15,926 bases of DNA from Negativicoccus succinicivorans (GTDB lineage: Bacteria; Bacillota; Negativicutes; Veillonellales; Negativicoccaceae). Position numbers and translations under genes: made by a program. The first letter of the stretch is position 1. Every line of letters starts with the position of its first letter. The DNA lies in the NCBI RefSeq assembly GCF_018373335.1, contig NZ_JAHAHH010000020.1, positions 1-15,926 of the forward strand, written 5' to 3'. Below the pieces are notes generated by a model. It was not told the DNA's origin. It saw only the letters and a list, made by a program, of their open reading frames with translations, and did not search any database. Shown in pieces: positions 5,676-13,185 of the stretch.

Positions 5676-7781
5676 ATGAACGAGGTGTTCAAAACAGAAT
5701 GGGCGGGACGCCCGCTGGTTATCGAAACCGGCAAGTTTGCCAAACAGGCAAGCGGTGCCGTCATGGTGCGCTACGGGGATACCGCTGTGCTGGTCACTGC
5801 GACCGGCTCCAAAAAACCGCGCGAGGGTACGGACTTTTTCCCGCTGACGGTAGATTATGAAGAGAAATTGTATTCCGTAGGGAAGATTCCCGGCGGATTT
5901 GTAAAACGTGAAGGTCGACCCGGTGAATCCGCGATTTTGAACGCGCGTTTGATTGACCGCCCGATTCGTCCGCTGTTTGATAAGGGCGTACGTAACGATG
6001 TGCACGTAGTCGCGACAGTGCTTTCCGTCGATCAGGACAATGCACCGGAAATGGCGGCGATGCTCGGCGCCTCGGCGGCGCTTTCCATCTCGAACATTCC
6101 GTTCGACGGTCCGATTGCCGGCGTTAAGGTAGGTCGGGTTAATGGTGATTTTGTCATCAATCCTACGGTGCAGCAGCGCGAAGAATCGGATTTGATGATT
6201 ACGGTCGCCGGTACTGATGATGCGATTTTGATGGTCGAAGGCGGCGCGCAGGAAATTCCTGAAGAAACGGTTTTGGACGCGATTATGTTCGGTCATGAAG
6301 AAATTCGCCGACTGGTTGCTTTCCAGCAGGAAATGGTCGCGAAAGTGGGCAAAGAAAAGCTCGTTTACGACGTACATAAAGTCGATGAATCGATTGCCCA
6401 AGCGGTGGAAGATTACGCAGCGGAAAACCTTAAAAACGCGATTTTCGACAAAGATAAGCAGACGCGTGAAGCGCATATGGACGAAGTCAAAGAAGAAGCG
6501 CGCGCGCATTTCGAAGATACTTATCCGGAACAGATGGCGGATGTCGGTATGGCACTTGATGCGTTGACGAAACGTATCGTACGACGTATGATTTCCGTCG
6601 ATAAAATCCGTCCGGACGGACGCGCCTTGAATGAGATCCGACCGATTACCTGTGAAGTCGGTTTGCTCGCACGCACGCACGGCTCGGCACTGTTTACGCG
6701 TGGCCAAACCCAGGCGCTCACGGTGACGACGCTCGCGCCGCTTTCGGAAAAACAGACGATTGATGACGTTTCCGAACGCACGGAAAAACGCTATATTCAT
6801 CAATATAATTTCCCGTCTTACAGTGTCGGTGAAACACGTCCGACGCGTGGCCCGGGACGCCGTGAAATCGGTCACGGCGCACTCGCGGAGCGTGCTTTGG
6901 TACCGGTGATTCCGTCGGAAGCGGAATTTCCGTACGCCTTACGTGTCGTTTCGGAAATTTTGGAATCCAACGGTTCCTCTTCCATGGCAAGCGTTTGCGG
7001 CAGTACGATGTCTCTGATGAATGCGGGTGTACCGATCAAAGCACCGGTCGCAGGCATCGCTATGGGTCTTGTCAAAGACGGCGAAGATTACGCGATTTTA
7101 ACGGATATTCAGGGGATGGAAGATGCCCTCGGCGATATGGACTTTAAAGTAGCCGGTACCGAACAGGGTGTCACCGCAATCCAGATGGATATTAAAGTCG
7201 ACGGCTTGTCTCGCGAGATTTTGGCTTCCGCGCTGCAGCAGGCACATGAAGGACGCCATTTCATCCTCGGCAAAATTGCCGAATGTATTACCGAACCGGC
7301 CAAAGATCTTTCGCCGTATGCACCGCGCATCATCACGATGCAGATCAAAGTGGATCAGATCCGCACCGTCATCGGACCGGGCGGCAAAACGATCAACGGC
7401 ATCATTGATGCTACCGGGGTGAAGATCGACATCGAAGAAGACGGTACCGTTTATATCGCTTCGGTAGACGGTGAAGGCGGTAAAAAAGCGGTCGAAATGA
7501 TCGAACGACTCGTCAAAGAAGTAAAACCGGGTGAAGTGTACTTGGGTAAGGTTACTCGCTTGATGAAATTTGGCGCGTTTGTAGAAGTATTGCCGGGCAA
7601 AGAAGGTTTGGTTCATATTTCGCAGCTGGCGAAAGAACGTGTCGAAAAAGTTGAAGACGTCGTCAACGTCGGCGATGAAATCATGGTTAAAGTAACCGAA
7701 ATTGATAAGCAGGGCCGTATCAACTTGTCGCGTAAAGCGCTGTTGAACGAAAATGAAAACGGTCCGAAGGCAAAGGAGTGA
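5676..7781 (+). CDS. pnp: Polyribonucleotide nucleotidyltransferase (PNPase)
   Basis: Phosphorolytic 3'-5' exoribonuclease that degrades RNA to nucleoside diphosphates and can add tails in reverse; it is trimeric and usually works with RNase E/Y-type degradosomes. The 701 residues cover the full family order: first RNase PH domain (about 10-145), all-alpha linker domain (about 150-230), second RNase PH domain (about 310-535), KH domain (about 550-610, with IGPGGK at 566-571) and S1 domain (about 618-690, KFGAFVEVLPGKEGLVHIS). Active-site residues are present in MEDALGDMDFK: D483, D489 and K491, equivalent to E. coli D486, D492 and K494. I chose ATG 5676, 6 nt after AGGAGG (5664-5669), over an upstream in-frame ATG at 5640 that lacks a site and would add 12 atypical residues. 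rpsO, its usual neighbour, is absent here. Confidence 0.98.
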   Translation: MNEVFKTEWAGRPLVIETGKFAKQASGAVMVRYGDTAVLVTATGSKKPREGTDFFPLTVDYEEKLYSVGKIPGGFVKREGRPGESAILNARLIDRPIRPLFDKGVRNDVHVVATVLSVDQDNAPEMAAMLGASAALSISNIPFDGPIAGVKVGRVNGDFVINPTVQQREESDLMITVAGTDDAILMVEGGAQEIPEETVLDAIMFGHEEIRRLVAFQQEMVAKVGKEKLVYDVHKVDESIAQAVEDYAAENLKNAIFDKDKQTREAHMDEVKEEARAHFEDTYPEQMADVGMALDALTKRIVRRMISVDKIRPDGRALNEIRPITCEVGLLARTHGSALFTRGQTQALTVTTLAPLSEKQTIDDVSERTEKRYIHQYNFPSYSVGETRPTRGPGRREIGHGALAERALVPVIPSEAEFPYALRVVSEILESNGSSSMASVCGSTMSLMNAGVPIKAPVAGIAMGLVKDGEDYAILTDIQGMEDALGDMDFKVAGTEQGVTAIQMDIKVDGLSREILASALQQAHEGRHFILGKIAECITEPAKDLSPYAPRIITMQIKVDQIRTVIGPGGKTINGIIDATGVKIDIEEDGTVYIASVDGEGGKKAVEMIERLVKEVKPGEVYLGKVTRLMKFGAFVEVLPGKEGLVHISQLAKERVEKVEDVVNVGDEIMVKVTEIDKQGRINLSRKALLNENENGPKAKE

Positions 7782-7787
7782 ACCGGA

Positions 7788-8237
7788 GTGCAACCGATTC
7801 GCGGCTTTGAGGTAGTGACCGAATATGCCGATCGTGAGATTACGCTACCCGAACGCAAAACAACGGAAAGCGCGGGCTATGATATTGAAAGCGCCGCCGA
7901 TGTGGAGCTGTTACCCGGGAAGGTGACATTAGTGCCAACCGGATTGAAGGCGTTTATGGGAATGGGAGAGTACCTGGCTATTTTTATTCGCTCGGGTATT
8001 TCGATTCGTAATCAACTCTTGCTGATTAACGGCGCGGGCATCATCGACAGTGACTATTACAACAATGAAGAAAATGAAGGTCATATTATGATTGCCATTT
8101 ACAATGCGGGAGAAGAGTCCTACATGGTGAAAAAAGGCGACCGCGTGGCGCAGGGGATCTTTTCGCAATACCTGCTGGTAGCGGATGATCAGGCAACCGG
8201 TGTGCGCACCGGAGGAATCGGCAGCACCGGTCAGTAG
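7788..8237 (+). CDS. dut: dUTP diphosphatase (trimeric dUTPase)
   Basis: Hydrolyses dUTP to dUMP and pyrophosphate, keeping uracil out of DNA and supplying dUMP for thymidylate synthesis. All five motifs of the trimeric family appear in 149 residues: SAGYDIESA (28-36), RSG (68-70), GIIDSDY (84-90, with catalytic D87), GDRVAQGIF (117-125) and RTGGIGSTG (140-148). In motif 5 Ile144 replaces the Phe that usually stacks on uracil, and a NNEENEGHI segment replaces the common RGE-type turn; both appear to be variant-family traits rather than damage. It starts at GTG 7788, preceded at 9 nt by AAAGGAG (7772-7778), which lies in the last codons of pnp, so translation is likely coupled. A long hairpin follows. 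Confidence 0.95.
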   Translation: MQPIRGFEVVTEYADREITLPERKTTESAGYDIESAADVELLPGKVTLVPTGLKAFMGMGEYLAIFIRSGISIRNQLLLINGAGIIDSDYYNNEENEGHIMIAIYNAGEESYMVKKGDRVAQGIFSQYLLVADDQATGVRTGGIGSTGQ

Positions 8238-8247
8238 TGTGATTTTC

Positions 8248-8289
8248 GTAAATAAAAGCGGACTGCCGAAGCAGTCCGCTTTTATTTAC
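8248..8289 (+). terminator. Perfect 19-bp hairpin between dut and pdp (terminator/attenuator)
   Basis: GTAAATAAAAGCGGACTGC (8248-8266) and its exact complement GCAGTCCGCTTTTATTTAC (8271-8289) flank the tetraloop CGAA. The right arm contains TTTTATTT, as in an intrinsic terminator, and the A-rich left arm would work for the other strand too. The pdp ribosome binding site starts 2 nt after the hairpin, so any pdp transcript arriving from upstream must pass through it. Confidence 0.75.
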
Positions 8290-8302
8290 ACAAGGAGGAC
8301 CA

Positions 8303-9628
8303 ATGGATGCACTGGCAATGATTCGTAAGGCGCGGTTGGGAGAGCAGGCCACCGCGGATGAACTGACGGAATGGGTACAAGCTTGCACGGCGGGTGAGGT
8401 TCCCGATTATCAGATAGCCGCCTGGTTAATGGCGGTGTATTTTCAAGGGCTTACCAAAAAGGAAACGACCGATCTGACATTGGCGATGGAGCATTCAGGC
8501 AAAACATTTGCCGGCCACAATTTAGGATATTCATTGGTGGATAAGCACAGCACGGGCGGTGTGGCGGATACCACTACGCTGATTGTGGCACCGTTGGCGG
8601 CGGCATGCGGTGCGCATTTAGTCAAAATGTCCGGCCGGGGTCTGGGGTTTACCGGCGGTACGCTGGATAAATTGGAGTCGATTCCCGGGTTTCAAGTGCA
8701 GCTCACGGAAGAGGAGTTTATCCATCAGGTAGATGAGATCGGTTTGGCGGTTATCGGCCAAAGTAAAGAACTCGCGCCGGCGGATGGACTTTTTTACGCG
8801 CTGCGCGACGTCACGGAAACGGTTGAAAGCATGCCTCTTATCGCGTCATCGGTTATGAGCAAAAAGCTTGCGGCGGGCGCGGACGGTATCGTACTCGATG
8901 TCAAATGCGGTGCGGCCGCATTCATGCATGATCGCAAACAGGCCAAAGCATTAGCTCAGCTGATGGTAGATATCGGGGAGGCCGCCGGTCGCAAGATGAC
9001 GGCATTTGTTACGGATATGAATGTGCCTCTTGGGAGTGCTATCGGTAATTCGCTCGAAGTCGATGAAGCTGTCGAAGTTCTTTCCGGCGGCGGCAACCAG
9101 CGCTTGGTTACATTGTCACTCCATCTGACGGCAGCGCTTTTGCTGACGGCGGGTGTTGTTGGAACGCTTGTGGAAGGATTGACGAAAGCACGGCAAGCAA
9201 TAGCCGACGGTTCGGGTTTGCAAAAATTTACGGAATGGATCGCGGCGCAAGGCGGCGAAACAGCTTGGATCGGTCAGGAACCATTGACGAAAAAGGTCAA
9301 TACGCTCACTGTACATGCGCCGCAAGCAGGTTATCTTGCCGCCATCGACGCGTTAACTTTGGCGGGAGTGGCATTGTCGCTGGGGGCCGGTCGTCGGGCG
9401 AAAGGCGATCGCATTGATTCACAGGTGGGGATCCGCCTTTGCGCGGAGCCGGGAGCCTATGTCGAAAAGAATGAACCATTAGCATGTTTATACGGCGCTA
9501 AAAATGCTGACCTTGATCAGTATGCAAAGCGAGTGGAACGGGCATTTACATTGCAACAGGAGAAAATCGAGTTACCGCTGATTTATGAAGTTTTGAGCCA
9601 TGATATGTCGGTTGGGCAGGGCGAATAA
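8303..9628 (+). CDS. pdp: Pyrimidine-nucleoside / thymidine phosphorylase
   Basis: Cleaves thymidine, uridine or deoxyuridine with phosphate to the free base and (deoxy)ribose-1-phosphate for salvage and catabolism. The 441 residues match family length. Seen: an N-terminal helical domain (about 1-65), the phosphate-binding signature KHSTGGVADTTT (81-92), KMSGRGLGFTGGTLDKLESIPG (108-129, the thymidine-phosphorylase signature), and the C-terminal alpha/beta domain ending near YEVLSHDM. Two positions depart from the usual consensus: A88 in VAD where VGD is common, and F116 where GLGHTGG is common. Whether it prefers thymidine only (deoA type) or both pyrimidine nucleosides (pdp type) cannot be settled; the Gram-positive-like sequence favours pdp. 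The ATG follows AAGGAGG (8292-8298). Placed after dut, it suits a pyrimidine nucleotide group. Confidence 0.93.
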   Translation: MDALAMIRKARLGEQATADELTEWVQACTAGEVPDYQIAAWLMAVYFQGLTKKETTDLTLAMEHSGKTFAGHNLGYSLVDKHSTGGVADTTTLIVAPLAAACGAHLVKMSGRGLGFTGGTLDKLESIPGFQVQLTEEEFIHQVDEIGLAVIGQSKELAPADGLFYALRDVTETVESMPLIASSVMSKKLAAGADGIVLDVKCGAAAFMHDRKQAKALAQLMVDIGEAAGRKMTAFVTDMNVPLGSAIGNSLEVDEAVEVLSGGGNQRLVTLSLHLTAALLLTAGVVGTLVEGLTKARQAIADGSGLQKFTEWIAAQGGETAWIGQEPLTKKVNTLTVHAPQAGYLAAIDALTLAGVALSLGAGRRAKGDRIDSQVGIRLCAEPGAYVEKNEPLACLYGAKNADLDQYAKRVERAFTLQQEKIELPLIYEVLSHDMSVGQGE

Positions 9629-9648
9629 AGCAGTAAGTAATAAAAATA

Positions 9649-9674
9649 AAAAAAGCTACCGAAGTAGCTTTTTT
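9649..9674. terminator. Bidirectional terminator between pdp and rpsT
   Basis: AAAAAAGCTAC (9649-9659) and GTAGCTTTTTT (9664-9674) form an 11-bp stem with loop CGAA, with U-tracts in both directions. An outer repeat, AGTAATAAA and TTTATTACT, could extend the structure. It lies between the convergent pdp and rpsT genes and nearly touches the rpsT stop codon at 9682. Confidence 0.9.
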
Positions 9675-9681
9675 ATCTTTA

Positions 9682-9960
9682 TTACTTGGCTTCTGCGTCG
9701 TTTTGTGCTTGCAGCTTGTTGCGCAACGCCGATTTTTTACGAGCGGCATTGTTTTTATGAATCACACCTTTGGAGGCTGCCTTGTCGATCAATTTGGACG
9801 CATTGTTAAACGCGGCTTGAGCGGCTTCGGCATCGCCAGCGGCGATCGCATCAACGGTACGTTTGGTTGCCGTACGGATACGAGATTTAGTCGCAGTATT
9901 CTGGGCACGACGTTCAGCGTCGGTCTTCATGCTTTTAATGCTGGATTTGATTTGCGGCAA
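9682..9960 (-). CDS. rpsT: Small-subunit ribosomal protein bS20
   Basis: Primary 16S rRNA-binding protein of the 30S subunit. The 92 residues show the family pattern: MPQIKSSIKSMKTDAERRAQ at the N-terminus (canonical MxNIKSAxKR), then helical Lys/Arg/Ala-rich sequence with RTATKRTVDA, and a C-terminal HKNNAARKKSALRNKL typical of S20. The start is TTG at 9960-9958, not the GTG three codons earlier: the GTG overlaps the Shine-Dalgarno (AAAGGAGGTG), whereas TTG lies 8 nt beyond AGGAGG and yields the conserved N-terminus. A UUG start is also known for E. coli rpsT, where it weakens initiation and serves S20 autoregulation. It is monocistronic, with its own promoter and a shared terminator. Confidence 0.96.
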   Translation of the reverse strand: MPQIKSSIKSMKTDAERRAQNTATKSRIRTATKRTVDAIAAGDAEAAQAAFNNASKLIDKAASKGVIHKNNAARKKSALRNKLQAQNDAEAK

Positions 9961-10011
9961 TGGTGTCACCTCCTTTATGTATATTCGATTTCCATGCCTT
10001 CATACCTTAAA

Positions 10012-10040
10012 ATTTTATCATATTGACAACGGTTGCGCAA
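10012..10040 (-). promoter_or_regulatory. Probable promoter of rpsT
   Basis: On the minus strand TTGCGC (10040-10035) and TAAAAT (10017-10012) are 17 bp apart. Transcription would start near 10005, giving a leader of about 45 nt with the strong AAAGGAGG site. The -35 is only a half match, so the assignment is moderate. Confidence 0.5.
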
Positions 10041-10072
10041 GCAATAGACGCATTCGATAGGATGGGAATGAA

Positions 10073-10465
10073 ATGAAAATTTATTTTGGTAACGATATTG
10101 TGAAAATTTCGCGTATTCAAAAAGCCTGTGAGCGACATCCGCAGCTTTTGGAACGTGTTTTTACGGTCGGTGAAATGGCTCATGCGCAAGGCCGTGTGCA
10201 AATGCAATGGGCGTCATTGGCGGGGATTTATGCCGCGAAAGAAGCCGCGGTCAAGGCCCTCACCACCGGGTTTCGTAAAGGTAAATTTACGGATGTGGAA
10301 ATTTCGTGGAATGAACTGGGGCAACCGATGCTGCAATGGCACGGTGTGTACGCGGAGCAAGCGCAAAGCCTTGGTATTATAAGTGCCTCGGTTTCCATCA
10401 GTCATGAAAAAGAAATGGCTATCGCCGGAGTTACTTTACTGGGAGAAGCGAATGCAAATCGTTAA
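10073..10465 (+). CDS. acpS: Holo-[acyl-carrier-protein] synthase
   Basis: Transfers 4'-phosphopantetheine from CoA to a serine of apo-ACP, activating fatty acid synthesis; acts in the cytoplasm as a trimer. The 130 residues contain GNDIVKISRI (3-15, Mg2+ ligand D8), RVFTVGEM (28-35), LAGIYAAKEAAVKALTTG (49-66, Mg2+ ligand E57) and the C-terminal SVSISHEKEMAIAGV, all family hallmarks. The ribosome site AGGATGGG (10059-10066) is imperfect. The gene overlaps the next one by 14 bases, and the acpS-nnr pairing is common in Firmicutes. Just before the start, an ATG-AAA-TGA triplet series (10068-10076) overlaps the acpS ATG; it is probably chance. No convincing promoter was found in the 110 bases between this gene and rpsT. 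Confidence 0.95.
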   Translation: MKIYFGNDIVKISRIQKACERHPQLLERVFTVGEMAHAQGRVQMQWASLAGIYAAKEAAVKALTTGFRKGKFTDVEISWNELGQPMLQWHGVYAEQAQSLGIISASVSISHEKEMAIAGVTLLGEANANR

Positions 10466-11960
10466 TGCGGCGGAAATGCGGGCGTTAGAAAAAGCATGGA
10501 GCGAGTCCGAGCAGCGACCGTTGATTGATTTGATGGAACAGGCGGGCAAAGCCGTTTGGGACACGATCGAAAAAATATATGCGCCGCATACCGGTGCGCA
10601 CTGGGTGATTTTTACAGGTAGCGGTAATAACGGTGGCGACGGTTATGTGGCAGCCCGTTATGCGGTAACGGCGGGCATGCATGTAACCGTCATTCATATC
10701 GGCGACCCGCAAAAAATGACTGCGGACACGCGTACCAACTATGAACGTTTTTGTGCCGCGGGCGGACAAGTTACGTTCGCTGCCGGCGGACAATTACCGA
10801 TGATGTCTGAAGTGCATGGAATCGTAGATGCACTGATCGGGATCGGATTGAATGCACCGTTGCGCTCCAATCTGCTGGAAACCGTTGCAGTAATCAATGC
10901 AACGGCAAAGAAGCAGGCCTGCCCTGTGGTGGCAATCGATGTGCCGACAGGAGTAAATGCTGACACTGGCAATATCATGGGCGGTGCCATCAAAGCGTCT
11001 TTGACAATAACGATCGGAGCCGCTAAGCAAGGGCTGTGCATGTATCCTGCACGAATCTATGCAGGTAACCTTCAAGTGGCTGACTTAGCCATGACAAAAA
11101 CGGATTTTGTCGGATCGACCGTACTTATTACGGAGAAAAATATTACCTGGCCGCGGCGTACACCGTTGAGTCATAAAGGAACGCAAGGGCATGTTGCAAT
11201 CTTCGCGGGCTGTGTCGGTATGGAAGGAGCCGCTTTGCTTTGCGCGAAGGCGGCGTTACGAGCCGGTGTCGGTAAAGTCACATTGTTCATGCCGAAAAAC
11301 GCAGCACGAAATGTTATCGGCCATATTCCCGAGGTAATGGTAAAACCGGTCGGCAATACCGACTTTTTCACCCTTAAGGACACGGAAATCGACGTATCCG
11401 GTTATGATGCTATCGCTATCGGTTGCGGTATCGGTCGTGCCAAGGAAACAACCGACTGGGGAGTTGCTATGACAGAGAAAATCCCCTGCCCGTTTGTTTG
11501 TGATGCGGACGGGTTGTATGCTCTGGCGCAGCATCCCGGATACAGATTGCCTGCGCGATGTGTGATTACTCCGCACCTCGGCGAAGCGGCGCGGTTATTG
11601 CACGTGACGAACCGAGAAATAGCGAATGATCGGCCCGGTTATGTGAAGGCACTGCACGCCGCTACGGGAGCGGTCGCTGTTTTGAAAGGAGCCTCGACAT
11701 TATTGTTTGAAGGCACAAGGTTAGCGATAAATACAACAGGCAATGCCGGATTGGCGACGGCCGGCACGGGTGATGCATTGACAGGAATTATTGCGGCTCT
11801 TTTAGCGCAGGGCTTAGCGCCGGCAGATGCGGTTGCGACTGGCATATGGTGGCACGGCGCTGCCGCGGATCGTTTGGCGGAGCAATGCGGTTACGGCTTT
11901 TTAGCTACTGAAGTGGCAGATACTTTACCCTATATCTATAAAGAACAGGTCATGGAATGA
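10452..11960 (+). CDS. nnr: Bifunctional NAD(P)H-hydrate epimerase / ADP-dependent NAD(P)H-hydrate dehydratase
   Basis: Repairs hydrated NADH and NADPH: the N-terminal domain (YjeF_N, NnrE) interconverts R and S epimers of NAD(P)HX and the C-terminal domain (carbohydrate-kinase fold, NnrD) dehydrates the S form using ADP. In 502 residues: GSGNNGGDG (56-64), AIDVPTGVNADTG in the epimerase half; GHVAIFAGCVGMEGAALL (from about 242), CDADGLYAL, TPHLGEAARLL, VLKGASTLL and TAGTGDALTG (catalytic D441) in the dehydratase half. ATG 10452 follows GGGAG at 10441-10445; the frame stays open 23 codons further upstream but that part lies within acpS and is not conserved-looking. It overlaps acpS by 14 bases and the next gene by ATGA. 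ADP rather than ATP use is inferred from bacterial family members. Confidence 0.95.
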   Translation: MQIVNAAEMRALEKAWSESEQRPLIDLMEQAGKAVWDTIEKIYAPHTGAHWVIFTGSGNNGGDGYVAARYAVTAGMHVTVIHIGDPQKMTADTRTNYERFCAAGGQVTFAAGGQLPMMSEVHGIVDALIGIGLNAPLRSNLLETVAVINATAKKQACPVVAIDVPTGVNADTGNIMGGAIKASLTITIGAAKQGLCMYPARIYAGNLQVADLAMTKTDFVGSTVLITEKNITWPRRTPLSHKGTQGHVAIFAGCVGMEGAALLCAKAALRAGVGKVTLFMPKNAARNVIGHIPEVMVKPVGNTDFFTLKDTEIDVSGYDAIAIGCGIGRAKETTDWGVAMTEKIPCPFVCDADGLYALAQHPGYRLPARCVITPHLGEAARLLHVTNREIANDRPGYVKALHAATGAVAVLKGASTLLFEGTRLAINTTGNAGLATAGTGDALTGIIAALLAQGLAPADAVATGIWWHGAAADRLAEQCGYGFLATEVADTLPYIYKEQVME

Positions 11961-12904
11961 GAAAAAGTATATTTACATTGATTGTCACTGCATTCATTGT
12001 GTTATTGACGGGTTGCCAGCATGTGATTCCATCCGGCGGCGCGCCGTCCGATCCGCAAACACAGTGGAAATTTCCCAATCCTTTTTCATCGCTTACGGAA
12101 TCAAAGGAATTGGTAATTCGCTGTCTGGATATCGGACAGGGAGATGCCACTCTGATTGAATGGCAGGGCAAGTGGACGTTGATCGATACGGGAGATGTCG
12201 AACATCGTTCGGCACTTACTCAATATTTGGATCGGTACGGTGTCAAAGAAGTGGAAAACCTGATCATTACGCACCCTGACGGTGACCATTTAGGCGGCGC
12301 CTATGCAGTATTGAAACACGTACCGGTGCGGTATGTATTTGATGACGGTCTGACTAAAACGAATGCGATTTACCGCACGTATTTGAAGACGCTTGATAAA
12401 AAAGGTTTGCGTCCTTATGTTCTTACGCAGGGAATGCAGATTGATTTGGGCGCAGGCGTGTACTTTGATGTACTCGGGCCGACGGAAAATGTAATGTATA
12501 AAAAAGGGATGCCGGATTATAATAACCACTCGATAGTCATGAAATTGGTAGCAAATCAATTTACGATGCTCTTTACGGGCGATGCAGAAAAGCTACAGGA
12601 ACATGAACTTTTGCAGGCACATGGCAAGAAACTTGCAGCTACTGTTTTAAAAGTCGGTCACCACGGCAGTAAGACCGGCACAAAGGAATCCTTTTTAGCC
12701 GCGGTACGCCCGCAAGTAGCTACAATTTCCAGCGGTCGCGGAAATCCGTACGGAGTACCGCATGCACCGGTGTTGGAACGGTTGCAAAAACGGGGAATCC
12801 GCATTTACCGTACGGATCGCAATGGAACTATTACTATTCGTACCGACGGCAACACGTATACAGTGGAAGGAGAACACAATGAAGCCGATCCGACTCGTCA
12901 TTGA
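11957..12904 (+). CDS. ComEC-like metallo-beta-lactamase-fold lipoprotein
   Basis: A 315-residue stand-alone version of the soluble domain found at the C-terminus of the DNA-uptake channel ComEC. The N-terminus is a lipoprotein signal ending LLTGC (C20), so the protein should be exported and anchored in a membrane. The metal site is the ComEC variant HPDGDH (H106, D108, D110, H111), with further ligands or family residues in NNHSIV (190-195), FTGDA (D209) and GHHGS (H235, H236). RCLDIGQGDATLIE (55-68) is the typical first strand pair. The transmembrane channel domains of ComEC are absent. Its start overlaps nnr by 4 bases (ATGA) with only a weak ribosome site, implying coupling. An extracytoplasmic nuclease or phosphodiesterase function is likely from the fold, but substrate and role in competence are unproven. 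Confidence 0.85.
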   Translation: MRKSIFTLIVTAFIVLLTGCQHVIPSGGAPSDPQTQWKFPNPFSSLTESKELVIRCLDIGQGDATLIEWQGKWTLIDTGDVEHRSALTQYLDRYGVKEVENLIITHPDGDHLGGAYAVLKHVPVRYVFDDGLTKTNAIYRTYLKTLDKKGLRPYVLTQGMQIDLGAGVYFDVLGPTENVMYKKGMPDYNNHSIVMKLVANQFTMLFTGDAEKLQEHELLQAHGKKLAATVLKVGHHGSKTGTKESFLAAVRPQVATISSGRGNPYGVPHAPVLERLQKRGIRIYRTDRNGTITIRTDGNTYTVEGEHNEADPTRH

Positions 12905-13130
12905 TCGTCAAACGGCAAAATGGACCGAAATGGTAGCCGAGGACGAAACGACAATCCGTTTACCGAGTGCCTGGTTGCCTGAGGGCGCGGATGTAAATCA
13001 GGTGGTTACACTTCTTTTGCAGACGGATCGGAAAGCCGCGACCGATATTGCAATGGAAGTCAAACAGTTGCGTCGCACGTTGGATACCGCGGGAGAAAAA
13101 TTGCCGCCGCACGTTCGAAAAACGAAATAA
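12879..13130 (+). CDS. DUF3006-family small protein
   Basis: An 83-residue protein starting RLVIDR, then a beta-rich half with EDETTIRLPSAWLPEGADVNQVVTLLLQ, which matches the DUF3006 pattern (IDR...ETI.VP..LLPEG...GDV). The second half (about 55-83) is charged and helical. ATG 12879 has AAGGAG (12867-12872) 6 nt upstream; the frame runs open further upstream inside the MBL gene, but that part lacks a ribosome site. It overlaps the MBL gene by 26 bases. From memory, DUF3006 proteins often sit beside or fused to ComEC-like MBL proteins, so a partner or regulatory role is plausible. There is no signal peptide, so this protein should be cytoplasmic while its neighbour is exported. Biochemical function is unknown. 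Confidence 0.75.
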   Translation: MKPIRLVIDRQTAKWTEMVAEDETTIRLPSAWLPEGADVNQVVTLLLQTDRKAATDIAMEVKQLRRTLDTAGEKLPPHVRKTK

Positions 13131-13152
13131 GCATGAAATATGAAATACATTC

Positions 13153-13184
13153 TTAAAACGGTTTAATCTTATTCGCTGTTTTAA
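13153..13184 (+). repeat. Inverted repeat upstream of the amidase promoter
   Basis: TTAAAAC (13153-13159) and GTTTTAA (13178-13184) form a 7-bp dyad, extendable to 10 pairs with two G-U pairs, around an AT-rich loop. It covers the region just upstream of the amidase -10. It could be a weak terminator for the preceding operon or an operator; sequence alone does not decide. Confidence 0.35.
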
Positions 13185-13185
13185 A

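Noticed and set aside
5643..6875. A long minus-strand open frame of about 410 codons opposite pnp.
   Set aside because: Its composition (runs of Arg, Phe, His, Asn) is what reverse-reading of GC-skewed codons gives. The plus strand encodes an intact, conserved PNPase, and no ribosome site or known domain supports the antisense frame.
7098..7793. A minus-strand open frame of 231 codons opposite the end of pnp.
   Set aside because: It mirrors the conserved KH and S1 domains on the plus strand and has no independent support.
10023..10028. A consensus TTGACA upstream of acpS as its -35.
   Set aside because: No acceptable -10 lies 16-18 bp downstream (TAGACG or AGACGC). It overlaps the better-supported rpsT promoter on the other strand.
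12762..12878. A 39-residue extension to the DUF3006 protein.
   Set aside because: It lies wholly within the MBL gene in another frame and lacks a ribosome site. The ATG at 12879 has AAGGAG at good spacing and gives the DUF3006 N-terminus.
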